DNA from: DATMYQ01 sp035560935
GTDB lineage: Bacteria; Bacillota; Negativicutes; Sporomusales; Sporomusaceae
Direction: 5' to 3'
Length of the DNA: 7,282 bases
Assembly: GCA_035560935.1 (NCBI GenBank)
Contig: DATMYQ010000301.1
Location: forward strand, 1 to 7,282
A program made the translations under genes and the position numbers. Below are positions 1-6,298 of the stretch, in pieces. Position 1 is the first letter of the stretch; every line of letters starts with the position of its first letter. The notes beneath the pieces were generated by a model. It saw nothing but the letters and a program-made list of their open reading frames with translations, was not told where the DNA came from and did no database searches.

Positions 1-23
1 AAAAACATCATTTTTTATAAGTT

Positions 24-84
24 GCGGAGTATTTTGTCGGAAGGTAAGGAGGAATACTTCGCCATGTGGAGAAAGATGCTTTAA
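24..84 (+). promoter_or_regulatory. Structured 5' leader: stem-loop with Shine-Dalgarno in the loop and a six-codon mini-ORF
   Basis: Positions 24-33 (GCGGAGTATT) can pair with 53-62 (AATACTTCGC) over ten base pairs, one of them G-U, leaving a 19-nt loop at 34-52. The loop ends in a perfect AAGGAGG (46-52). An ATG follows at 64, directly after the stem, and opens a frame of six codons (MWRKML) that stops with TAA at 82-84. A TATAAG at 16-21 could be a -10 element, but transcription starting about 7 nt downstream would cut into the stem, and any -35 lies at or beyond the window edge. TGTCGGA at 36-42 resembles the Spo0A box TGTCGAA with one mismatch. The arrangement suggests a translated leader or a translation-controlled element ahead of the gene at 153. 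The pairing is read directly from the sequence; the regulatory role is inferred. Confidence 0.4.
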
Positions 85-152
85 TATAGTGGTCAGTTTG
101 TTTAAGAGTTAGTAAATGCTGTATTTTGTGAAACCGGACTAGGAGGATACTT

Positions 153-353
153 ATGTGGACTGTAGTGTATATCGCGTCAAATCGTAATCAGGCTGAAAAT
201 TTAAAAAATGTGTTGTGTGATGAGGGAGTGCTGGCCAACACAAGACCTGCCGGCGTGGTTTCTTCTTCGGGTGATGGTATGTATGAAATTTTAGTATTGG
301 AATCGGAAGCGGATGAAGCGCATGAGATTCTTTGCCAGCATGCGGTGAAATAG
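153..353 (+). CDS. Small DUF2007-like putative signal-transducing protein (66 aa)
   Basis: This 66-residue soluble protein opens with the hydrophobic strand WTVVYIA (residues 2-8), followed by a helix rich in N, Q and K (about 10-23), a central Gly/Ser turn (SSSGDG, 37-42), the strand YEILVLE (44-50) and an acidic C-terminal helix (51-62). This alpha/beta order and length match the DUF2007 family (also called putative signal-transducing protein), whose members have a ferredoxin-like fold and no proven biochemical role. Two Cys (22, 61) are present but form no motif. The start is secured by a perfect AGGAGG at 141-146, six bases before the ATG. The gene is followed after 97 bp by the 472-aa gene on the same strand and may be co-transcribed with it. 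Family assignment is by fold pattern and length, without a database search; function is unknown. Confidence 0.75.
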   Translation: MWTVVYIASNRNQAENLKNVLCDEGVLANTRPAGVVSSSGDGMYEILVLESEADEAHEILCQHAVK

Positions 354-391
354 CAGAACGCGGTAATCGAAGATTGGGTGATACAATTTGT

Positions 392-415
392 GATACTGCC
401 AGTGTCGGCAGTGTC
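392..415 (+). other. Intergenic hairpin containing a direct repeat
   Basis: GATACTGCC (392-400) pairs with GGCAGTGTC (407-415), nine base pairs with one G-U, around a six-base loop. The same stretch holds a direct repeat CAGTGTC (400-406 and 409-415). Only TTT follows, so it is not a convincing intrinsic terminator. It could be a weak attenuator, an mRNA-processing or stability hairpin, or an operator between the 66-aa and 472-aa genes. Only the symmetry is seen; the role is unassigned. Confidence 0.3.
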
Positions 416-450
416 TTTGCTGACAAAATCAACAAGTAAGGGAGAAGCGT

Positions 451-1869
451 ATGTCGCTGGAACTGGCGGTGGTAATTGGGGGGCTAGTGGCGGCTGGTGT
501 GCTATGGTATTATTGGCGTTGCCGGTCCGGCCTGCAGGGGCAGGCCCGGCAATTGACCGTTCGATTGGAGGCACTGTCGCACCAACCCAATAAAACGATA
601 GCGAAACAACGGCTGACGAAAATATTGTATCGGCTTTTTTGTCAGAGTGTCAATCAAAAATGTCCGGCTGTGGCCTACCAAGCCATTGATCTTTTGAAAC
701 TGGCGCTGGGGGAAGGCATGGGGCAGAGTGCCGCTATTGAATCTCAGCGGTTATCGGCGGGTATTATTAGTGCACTGCGACAGCAACAACCCGATATCGC
801 CGGTCATTTGGCGGATGCGTTTAAACCGTTATTGCGGCGTTTGCAGGAAGCGGACACAGCGCAGGTGCTGTTACAAATTGGTTTTGTTTCTGCGGTGGCA
901 TTGAAAGACCGGCAAAACTTTATTGCGGCCAAACTGGTGGAAGTTTTGTTTCTGGTGATGGAAAAAATGGAGTGGGGATCATCGACAGAATCTTCAAAGG
1001 CGGTATTCCGTACATTGAAGCTGATAGGCGTTATTGCTCTGAGACGTCATGATGTTGACTTGTTCCGTGAATTATTGAGCCGGATCTACAGCTGGGTGAG
1101 CCGGGTGCCGGCATCGGAAAAAACACAACTGTGCGCCGATATAGGGGCGCTTTTGTTTGTCAGCTGGTTGCACCGGATTATCCAGTCGGAAGATCAGGAA
1201 GCGTTTGAGATTCTGACGGATATCATGGAAACGTTAGTTGCGGAAGGCGTTTTTAGTCTCGGAATTCAAGCGATGGTTGCCGAATGGCGGGATTTAGGGA
1301 GCTCTGCCGGGCTGTATGCCCGCGGTAATCTGGGTGAGCAATTGATGCGTAAGATCTTAACCATGGCGGCACATTCCGGTGAGATAACTGTCTGGTCCCG
1401 GGCTCTGGAAGATGTGGGCCGGATTATTGTAATGGCATTGAGCCAGCGGACAATGAAAGAAGCGTTTGGATTGGTGCGTCCACTTTTGGAGACGGGAAGA
1501 GGCCTGTTGGCCGCGGAGCTTCGCTTTCGCCATGCAAGAGAATCCACTGCCTTTTTTCGGCAGGCGTTACAGAAACTATTGCAGGAATGTATCTTATTGG
1601 CGGAATATTTGTCGCGCCAGGATATGACCAGTACTGTCGGAGATATTATTGAAGAAATGTACGGTTTGTGGAATAGTGGGCAGTTGGGAACCGGCCTGAA
1701 ATATAAAAAGCGTTTTTGTCAGTTATTATTATACTATTGGGTTCAAACTCAGCGACGTAAAGCTCGGCGATTCATGCCGCAATGTCAGCAACTGGCTCTT
1801 CCCATATTGCTGACGGAAAGAGAGCAGCAACAACTGGGATTTTTAGAACCTATTGCCCCGCCGGTTTAA
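451..1869 (+). CDS. Membrane-anchored, predicted all-helical protein of unknown function (472 aa)
   Basis: I do not recognise this protein. Residues 4-22 form one hydrophobic segment, followed by YWRCR, which fits an N-terminal signal-anchor with the positive side, and therefore the bulk of the protein, in the cytoplasm. The rest reads as a long series of amphipathic helices with many Leu, Ala, Gln and Arg and few Pro or Gly, resembling helical-repeat or scaffold proteins, although no regular repeat is obvious by eye. No Walker, metal-binding or catalytic motif is visible; Cys residues are scattered (24, 64, 71, 228, 380, 423, 445). The start is supported by AAGGGAG at 438-444, six bases before the ATG. 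It lies 97 bp behind the DUF2007-like gene. Its codons use many TTG and TTA leucines and look more AT-rich than the genes downstream. Its last 20 bp overlap the convergent acyltransferase gene. The gene itself is secure; its function is not. Confidence 0.85.
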   Translation: MSLELAVVIGGLVAAGVLWYYWRCRSGLQGQARQLTVRLEALSHQPNKTIAKQRLTKILYRLFCQSVNQKCPAVAYQAIDLLKLALGEGMGQSAAIESQRLSAGIISALRQQQPDIAGHLADAFKPLLRRLQEADTAQVLLQIGFVSAVALKDRQNFIAAKLVEVLFLVMEKMEWGSSTESSKAVFRTLKLIGVIALRRHDVDLFRELLSRIYSWVSRVPASEKTQLCADIGALLFVSWLHRIIQSEDQEAFEILTDIMETLVAEGVFSLGIQAMVAEWRDLGSSAGLYARGNLGEQLMRKILTMAAHSGEITVWSRALEDVGRIIVMALSQRTMKEAFGLVRPLLETGRGLLAAELRFRHARESTAFFRQALQKLLQECILLAEYLSRQDMTSTVGDIIEEMYGLWNSGQLGTGLKYKKRFCQLLLYYWVQTQRRKARRFMPQCQQLALPILLTEREQQQLGFLEPIAPPV

Positions 1870-3013
1870 GAGGCTGCCGGGTTTTCGGCAGGCTGCCGGT
1901 CAGCAAACGATACAGCAGGGGCAACGGAATTAAGATTTTTTGCAGTATGATGGCCGCCGTCAGACTGGCCGCCACGGTGATCAGAAAAAAAGCGACGGTG
2001 GCGGTGAAGGTCATCATAAGGTTGGCCTTGCCCAGGGCCACTGTCAGATAGTGCATGATGAACGGATGCACGAGAAAGATGACATAGGAATGGGTTCCCA
2101 GGGCGTCGAAGACTTGCCGGGCAAGGCGCGGCAGCCGCGGGGACTGGAACCGGTCGAAAACGAACAGCGTGGCTGCCAGCGTATACAGCACGCCGATGGG
2201 GCTGAGCTGATGGACGATGTTCACGGCCCGTTCCGGACCGCTGCCGGGGGCGGTGACGTAATGATAATAAGCCGCCAGCATGCCGGCCAGGGTCAGCGCG
2301 AAAAACCAGCCTATGCTTTGGCGGTACCGGTTGAGGACCGCCAGGAAATCCTGATAGCGGGCGGCGCAAACCGCGCCCAGCAGGAAGATGAAGACGTAGT
2401 GGAGGCAAAGATAACTCATGCGGTTGTCCAGCCACGTGTTCAACAGCGCCGAATCAAAACGAATCTTGAAATGATAGCTGGAGTAATAGTTGAAGAGGAT
2501 CTGCAGAATCAGCAATGCCGTCAGCGGGACCACAGGCTTATTAAGAATGGCCTGGATTATCCGCCGCCACAAGGGAAACAGCAGGTAAAACCAAAGCAGA
2601 ATAACCAGAAAGTACAGCTGATAGGAAGCAAAACCGAAAAAGAAATAGTTGGGCAGGATGTCACGGGACCAAATGCTGCGGTCGCCGTAGAACCAGGTGT
2701 AGTGCACCATATACATAAAAGACCAGGCCAGGTACGGCCATAGCACGGTCTGGGCCCGCCGGGACATGAACCGAAGATAGGAATAGTCCTCCTTCAGGTT
2801 GTGGTTCAAAAACAGTCCGAACGCGGAAATAAAAAAGAAAATGGGTACGCAAAACCGGGTGACGATTTCCAGCAGGGCGAACAAACTCAGATTCACATGG
2901 GGATTGGACAGGGAATAGGCGCCGGTGTGGATGCCGATCACACCCAGCATGGCAAGGCCCCGCAAATAATTGAGGGCGGGGATTCGCCGGGGATTGGAAG
3001 GTTGCATTGTCAT
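1850..3013 (-). CDS. Membrane acyltransferase, acyltransferase-3 family (387 aa)
   Basis: This is a polytopic inner-membrane protein of the acyltransferase-3 family, which transfers acetyl or other acyl groups onto glycans, lipids or peptidoglycan. The N-terminus carries the family signature NYLRGLAMLGVIGIH (residues 15-29), with the conserved Arg18 and the putative catalytic His29 in the first membrane helix. About ten hydrophobic segments follow, including 50-66, 90-104, 130-146, 162-176, 202-217, 235-250, 270-286, 309-325 and 335-355, and the late SYVIFLVHP motif (309-317) is typical. Length and topology match the stand-alone enzymes without an extra SGNH domain. The frame is open 26 codons further upstream, but I choose the ATG at 3013 because AGGAG at 3025-3021 sits seven bases before it. 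The gene is monocistronic, convergent with the 472-aa gene and divergent from dat. The acceptor molecule cannot be read from the sequence; no glycan biosynthesis cluster is next to it. Confidence 0.9.
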   Translation of the reverse strand: MTMQPSNPRRIPALNYLRGLAMLGVIGIHTGAYSLSNPHVNLSLFALLEIVTRFCVPIFFFISAFGLFLNHNLKEDYSYLRFMSRRAQTVLWPYLAWSFMYMVHYTWFYGDRSIWSRDILPNYFFFGFASYQLYFLVILLWFYLLFPLWRRIIQAILNKPVVPLTALLILQILFNYYSSYHFKIRFDSALLNTWLDNRMSYLCLHYVFIFLLGAVCAARYQDFLAVLNRYRQSIGWFFALTLAGMLAAYYHYVTAPGSGPERAVNIVHQLSPIGVLYTLAATLFVFDRFQSPRLPRLARQVFDALGTHSYVIFLVHPFIMHYLTVALGKANLMMTFTATVAFFLITVAASLTAAIILQKILIPLPLLYRLLTGSLPKTRQPLKPAGQ

Positions 3014-3194
3014 AACGAAACTCCTGTGGTTGTTATAGTTTTTATCTGAACCCGCAAGGGATAAAAAGCCTTTTGATCTATTTCGCGCCAAGTGTTTTTT
3101 TTCCTTCTTTATTATAAGCTGGCCGGGGCCGCGGCGGGAATGGCTGCGTCATTATTTTCTGCGGTGACAGAAGAAAGAAAAGGAGAGTATTTGC
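3014..3194. promoter_or_regulatory. Divergent intergenic region between the acyltransferase gene and dat
   Basis: These 181 bp separate two divergent genes and must hold both promoters. On the minus strand a perfect TATAAT is present at 3116-3111, but I see no good -35 at 16-18 bp from it. The same stretch read on the plus strand gives TATAAG (3113-3118), also without a clear -35. A weaker TATAAC lies at 3037-3032 on the minus strand, close to the acyltransferase start. A T-rich tract (3094-3110) and a GC-rich block (3119-3140) flank these sites. Promoter assignment is tentative. Confidence 0.3.
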
Positions 3195-4055
3195 ATGAAA
3201 CCGATAGGCTTAGTGGATGGACAATTGGTGGATTTAAATGAAAATGTCGTGCCGATGGAGGACCGGGGACACCAGTTTGGTGATGGCGTTTATGAAGTGA
3301 CCAAGGTGTACAACGGTCATTGCTTCGCGCTGAAGCAGCATCTGGACCGTTTGTTCCGGTCCCTGAAAGAACTGCGTATTCCCGCCGCCTACACTCCGGA
3401 GGAGCTGGCGGAGTTTCACGGGAATTTGATCAAGGAATCGGGCATAACCGAAGGCTCCGTTTATTTGCAGATTACCCGGGGCGTAGCACCGCGGGTTCAT
3501 AGCTTCCCGGACAAAGTGGTGCCCCGGCTGACGATGGCTATCCGGCCGGCGAACCCGGCGGCCAATCAGGAACTCTGGGCCAATGGGGCGAAAGTGATCA
3601 CCGCGCCGGACGAGCGCTGGCTGCGCTGCGATATTAAATCGTTAAATTTGCTGGGGAATATTCTGGCGAAGCAGAAAGCCAAAGAGGCCCATTGCTTTGA
3701 AGCCCTGATGGTGCGGGATGGCGTGGTCAGCGAAGGCAGCAGCAGTAATTTTGCGGTGGTGAAGGACGGCGTAATCTGGACGCATCCGGTGAACAACCTG
3801 ATTCTGAAAGGTGTTACCCGGACTATCGTGGTGGAGGAACTGGCGCCGGCGCTGGATATCAGCGTGCTGGAGAAAGGTTTTAGTCCGGAGTTTATGAAAA
3901 CGGCGCAGGAAGCTTTTTTGATGGGAACCTCCACGGAAATTATGCCGGTGGTCGGCATTGATAAAGCGGTGGTGGGGGATGGAACTGTCGGCGAGATCAC
4001 CCGTAAAATCCAGCAGGCCTATGTGGCGAAAATTAACCGGGAATGCAAAAGATAA
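3195..4055 (+). CDS. dat: D-amino acid aminotransferase (D-alanine transaminase), PLP fold class IV
   Basis: This cytoplasmic enzyme exchanges the amino group between D-alanine and 2-oxoglutarate to give pyruvate and D-glutamate, both cell-wall precursors. Its 286 aa match the usual length of class IV aminotransferases. GDGVYEVTKVYNG (29-41) is the substrate-pocket strand of known D-alanine transaminases. Lys148, in DIKSLNLLGN, is the expected Schiff-base lysine. Glu180 (VSEGSSSN) should contact the pyridine nitrogen of PLP, and GVTR (206-209) and GTST (244-247) form the phosphate-binding region. The pair Arg100/His102 in TRGVAPRVHSFP, which in D-specific enzymes holds the substrate carboxylate, separates it from branched-chain aminotransferases (IlvE) and aminodeoxychorismate lyase (PabC). 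AAAGGAG (3179-3185) precedes the ATG at a good distance. It stands alone: the next gene downstream has its own promoter, and no terminator is visible after the stop, so read-through into that gene is possible. Confidence 0.93.
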   Translation: MKPIGLVDGQLVDLNENVVPMEDRGHQFGDGVYEVTKVYNGHCFALKQHLDRLFRSLKELRIPAAYTPEELAEFHGNLIKESGITEGSVYLQITRGVAPRVHSFPDKVVPRLTMAIRPANPAANQELWANGAKVITAPDERWLRCDIKSLNLLGNILAKQKAKEAHCFEALMVRDGVVSEGSSSNFAVVKDGVIWTHPVNNLILKGVTRTIVVEELAPALDISVLEKGFSPEFMKTAQEAFLMGTSTEIMPVVGIDKAVVGDGTVGEITRKIQQAYVAKINRECKR

Positions 4056-4071
4056 TTACTATTAAAAAACA

Positions 4072-4100
4072 TTGACCTTCCTGTTTGGCGGCGTTACAAT
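4072..4100 (+). promoter_or_regulatory. Sigma-A-type promoter for the HesB-like gene
   Basis: TTGACC (4072-4077) and TACAAT (4095-4100) are each one base from the consensus hexamers and are separated by exactly 17 bp. A purine start about 7 bp downstream would give a leader of about 60 nt before the ATG at 4166. That leader can form a short hairpin (ATGCTG-CAAA-CGGCAT, about 4121-4136). The promoter lies just after the dat stop codon, so the downstream gene can be expressed independently of dat. Confidence 0.8.
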
Positions 4101-4165
4101 AAAAGAAAACGTTGCTGATAATGCTGCAAACGGCATGGCACAATAACGTGGGGAGGAACCGGAAT

Positions 4166-4498
4166 ATGAATTTGCGAATCACGGATAAAGCGAAGGAATA
4201 CATCCAAAGCGAAGGCGGCGCGGTGACCGCCAATGTGGAGCAGCGGCTGATGAAAGGCTGCGACGCGCTGAAAATGGCGGGTTGTCCGACGGCGAAACTA
4301 GGAAAGCCGGAGGAGGGGGCCGCGGGAGAATATACGTTGATGCCCCAGGAAGGGATCGACGTGTATGTCCACACCACCATGAGCGAGTTTGACGAGGCGA
4401 CGCTGTTGCTGGATTTAGAGACGACCCTGTTTGGCTATAATCTTAAAATTTACGGCGGACCGGCGACGGGTTCCTGCCTGGGTTGTTCCGCCTGTTAG
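4166..4498 (+). CDS. HesB/IscA-like small protein with a CxxCxxC C-terminal tail (110 aa)
   Basis: The opening MNLRITDKAKEYIQ, the strand-rich middle and the total length of 110 aa resemble HesB/IscA-type (Fe-S biogenesis domain) small proteins, in particular the divergent CC/Se-motif group. Canonical IscA proteins use one Cys near residue 35 and a C-terminal CxC pair. Here Cys32 and Cys40 sit in the middle, and the C-terminus ends in SCLGCSAC with Cys104, 107 and 110, a CxxCxxC tail that finishes the protein. This could bind a metal or Fe-S cluster or act in thiol chemistry; that is inferred. The frame is open 18 codons further upstream, but GGGGAGG (4150-4156) nine bases before the ATG at 4166 decides the start. 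The gene has its own promoter at 4072-4100 and a strong terminator 35 bp after the stop, so it is a single-gene unit. Family assignment is moderate; the client or metal is unknown. Confidence 0.8.
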   Translation: MNLRITDKAKEYIQSEGGAVTANVEQRLMKGCDALKMAGCPTAKLGKPEEGAAGEYTLMPQEGIDVYVHTTMSEFDEATLLLDLETTLFGYNLKIYGGPATGSCLGCSAC

Positions 4499-4532
4499 AC
4501 TGGCGTTGGAGGCCAATGACGGGAAAATACAA

Positions 4533-4578
4533 AAATCCGCCGAGAAGGATGCGATTTTTCTCGGCGGATTTCTTTTTT
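4533..4578. terminator. Strong bidirectional rho-independent terminator
   Basis: A perfect 14-bp stem joins 4533-4546 to 4558-4571 (core TCCGCCGAGAA) around an 11-base loop. On the plus strand it is followed by TTTTTT (4573-4578). On the minus strand the A-run at 4531-4535 gives a matching U-run. It lies 35 bp after the HesB-like stop and 19 bp after the stop of the convergent 89-aa gene, so it serves both. Confidence 0.92.
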
Positions 4579-4589
4579 GCTGCGGAAGC

Positions 4590-4859
4590 TTATTTTACTA
4601 TGTTGGTGGCGCAGCTGGAACAGCCACCCTCCGATATAGCGGTGGAGACGGCTTCCTCCAGACGACCGTTGTTGAACATAATCATTTCCGCCATGGCGAT
4701 CGGGAAAATTTCCGTCAGCATCACTTCCATGGCCATTTTAACGGCTTCTTTCGGGTCGGATTTTTGCATACAGGGGGCGAATTTAGCTTCAATGGGCTCT
4801 TTGTAGGTGTTCAGCCAACGTTGATAATGGGCCAGCAGCATTTCTCCATCATAAAACAT
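4590..4859 (-). CDS. Small helical protein of unknown function with a GGCSSC tail (89 aa)
   Basis: I do not recognise this protein. It is soluble in appearance, with helices at about 4-27, 36-62 and 66-77; the second is very rich in Met and Ala (KMAMEVMLTEIFPIAMAEMI, 41-60). Cys residues are Cys30 (FAPC) and Cys80/Cys83 in GGCSSC near the end. The CxxC and the third Cys could form a metal or redox site, but this is inferred. The frame is open 20 codons upstream, but the ATG at 4859 has GAGGAAGGTG (4875-4866) six bases before it and lies about 30 bp downstream of an excellent -10 element, which would fall inside the longer version. It forms its own transcription unit between the VWA gene and the shared terminator. 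The good RBS, promoter and terminator make it a real gene. The tail recalls that of the convergent HesB-like protein, although the two sequences are otherwise unrelated by eye. Confidence 0.8.
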   Translation of the reverse strand: MFYDGEMLLAHYQRWLNTYKEPIEAKFAPCMQKSDPKEAVKMAMEVMLTEIFPIAMAEMIMFNNGRLEEAVSTAISEGGCSSCATNIVK

Positions 4860-4889
4860 AATAGTCACCTTCCTCGAATTAATGTAGTC

Positions 4890-4898
4890 ATTATAGCA
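4890..4898 (-). promoter_or_regulatory. Extended -10 promoter for the 89-aa gene
   Basis: Read on the minus strand, TGCTATAAT (4898-4890) is a perfect extended -10 element (TGN plus TATAAT). The -35 region at 17 bp spacing (TGCCCA, 4918-4913) is poor, which fits an extended -10 promoter. The expected start site lies about 25 nt upstream of the ATG at 4859. It sits downstream of the VWA stop codon (4946), so the small gene need not depend on read-through. Confidence 0.7.
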
Positions 4899-4945
4899 CA
4901 GTCTGAAGGGTTTGGGCACCAGGAAATATCATGGGCCCTCGGCGT

Positions 4946-6298
4946 TCAGTTTGTGTGACGGGCCAGATTCAGCGAAAGAATTTTGATCAGGTGGGCCAGG
5001 GAATAGCATTCCATCATTTGGCTGCTGCGCCGGAACAGTGGAATGGCGTTGATTTCCTCCCACCGTTCTTTGGGCAGGGGATTTAGCCAGAGGACCTGTT
5101 TCACCCGCCGGTTGACGATGCGGAGCTGTTCGGCGGCTTCCAGCGGTGACAGGGTGTGCGCATCGCTGATGACGATGAGCACCGTGGAGGACGACAATAG
5201 CTGGGCGTAGTCCTGCTCCAGGCGGTTCAGCGCGATGAACAGGTTGGTGCCTTGCCCCATTTGCGGTGATTTGGCCAGCATGTTGTCCGTCGCCTGATTG
5301 AAATCGACGCCCTGATGGAAGTAGACCGTGGCTTTTTCCAGATCATCGGCGAAAATAAAGCTTTCAATATTTTTGACGGCCCGGGAGAGGCCGAACAGTA
5401 GCGGCAGCGTGAAGCGGACGAAGCGGGACATGGAGGCGGAGACGTCGCAGAGTACAACGATGTTTGGCTTCGGCTGTTTTTTGATTTTGTACTTCAGGGA
5501 AATCATAGCGCCGCCGTAGCGCATGTTGCGGCGAATGCTCTGGCGCAGGTCGATGAGCTTCCGGCGGCTGGTGAGCCGGTAGCGCCGGGTAATCCGGGTG
5601 GTCAGACGGTGGGCCAGCTTTTTGATCAGCGCCATGACCTGGGGGATTTCTTCCTCGGTAATGTCCTGCATGTTTTTATACAGCAAGGGATTGCGATGGT
5701 CGCCGCCGATGCCGGCGGCGTTCTCGACGATTTGGTCCAGCTCATCCATGCCGATGAGTTCCCGCTTGGCCTTGGCCAGTTCCGCCAGATCCTCCGGCGA
5801 CAGCTGGCGCTGCCAGAACGAAAGGGAGCTGCGCAGCAGATTTTCCACCACCGGCTGGAATTTACCCTTGACGTTGTGCCCGGTGGAGGTTTTATGGAGA
5901 AAGTCCTGCAGACGCTTTTTTTCTTCTTCCGGCAGTTTCTTGTAAACGTTTTTTAGATCTTCCGGCAGTTCCAGCGGTTTTCCCTGGAAAACCAGCTCCT
6001 GTTCCGCCTGGAGCGATTGCTGGGCGTCTTCCTGTTGTTTGTCGTCCCAGGCCTGCTGCTGTCGCTGCTTGACTTCCGGCGGGACAAAAAACAAGTTAAA
6101 CGCTTCTTCAAAATAGCTTTGGTCCTCAGCGGATTTAATCAGGGAGCATTTCAGGGCAATGCGGAACTCGTCCCGGTCCAGGGCGTCAATCAAGGATAAG
6201 CCATCCACGGCGTCCAGGGTTTCCGCCACGCTGACCCGCACGCCGAGGCTGCGCAGGATCTGCACGAATCCGACGATGTTATCAGCCAGGGAGTTCAC
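4946..6298 (-). CDS. VWA-domain protein, CoxE-like, partner of the MoxR ATPase (450 aa)
   Basis: This cytoplasmic protein is the usual partner of MoxR-type AAA+ ATPases; in carboxydotrophs the CoxD/CoxE pair matures the active site of CO dehydrogenase. With the GTG start, the N-terminal half (1-265) is helical, with a Gln-rich linker (about 76-103) and a basic RRYRLTSRRK stretch (238-247). The C-terminal VWA domain (about 279-415) has a complete metal-ion-dependent adhesion site: DVSAS (Asp285, Ser287, Ser289), Thr351 in GQGTN and Asp379 in VISDAHT. I choose GTG at 6298 because it overlaps the TGA of the upstream ATPase gene as GTGA and has GGGGGA eight bases before it, a translational-coupling arrangement. 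An in-frame ATG at 6322 would add eight residues and has a weaker GGAAG. No clear terminator follows the stop. The pairing is firm; the client protein is not known. Confidence 0.92.
   Translation of the reverse strand: MNSLADNIVGFVQILRSLGVRVSVAETLDAVDGLSLIDALDRDEFRIALKCSLIKSAEDQSYFEEAFNLFFVPPEVKQRQQQAWDDKQQEDAQQSLQAEQELVFQGKPLELPEDLKNVYKKLPEEEKKRLQDFLHKTSTGHNVKGKFQPVVENLLRSSLSFWQRQLSPEDLAELAKAKRELIGMDELDQIVENAAGIGGDHRNPLLYKNMQDITEEEIPQVMALIKKLAHRLTTRITRRYRLTSRRKLIDLRQSIRRNMRYGGAMISLKYKIKKQPKPNIVVLCDVSASMSRFVRFTLPLLFGLSRAVKNIESFIFADDLEKATVYFHQGVDFNQATDNMLAKSPQMGQGTNLFIALNRLEQDYAQLLSSSTVLIVISDAHTLSPLEAAEQLRIVNRRVKQVLWLNPLPKERWEEINAIPLFRRSSQMMECYSLAHLIKILSLNLARHTN

Noticed and set aside
1872..1899. 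Hairpin CTGCCG/CGGCAG with repeated GGCTGCCGG just after the 472-aa gene
   Set aside because: The stem is only six base pairs and no U-run follows on either strand, and it lies within acyltransferase codons, so I do not call a terminator.
1866..2435. 189-codon minus-strand frame inside the acyltransferase gene
   Set aside because: It is the same strand in another frame, is Pro/Arg/His-rich and lacks an RBS; the membrane protein frame explains the sequence.
1940..2743. 267-codon open frame on the plus strand opposite the acyltransferase gene
   Set aside because: Its product is rich in Gln, Gly and His with no hydrophobic core, it has no RBS, and it lies fully antisense to a gene with clear family motifs.
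3014..3091. 26-codon upstream extension of the acyltransferase frame
   Set aside because: The extension is hydrophilic, unlike the family N-terminus, and the ideal RBS at 3025-3021 points to the ATG at 3013.
5701..5720. Perfect 7-bp GC inverted repeat (CGCCGCC/GGCGGCG)
   Set aside because: It lies inside the VWA gene and follows from Ala/Gly codons (NAAGIGGD); no regulatory context.
5598..5956. Two 115-codon plus-strand frames opposite the VWA gene
   Set aside because: They are by-products of the GC-rich codons of the real minus-strand gene, without RBS or family features.
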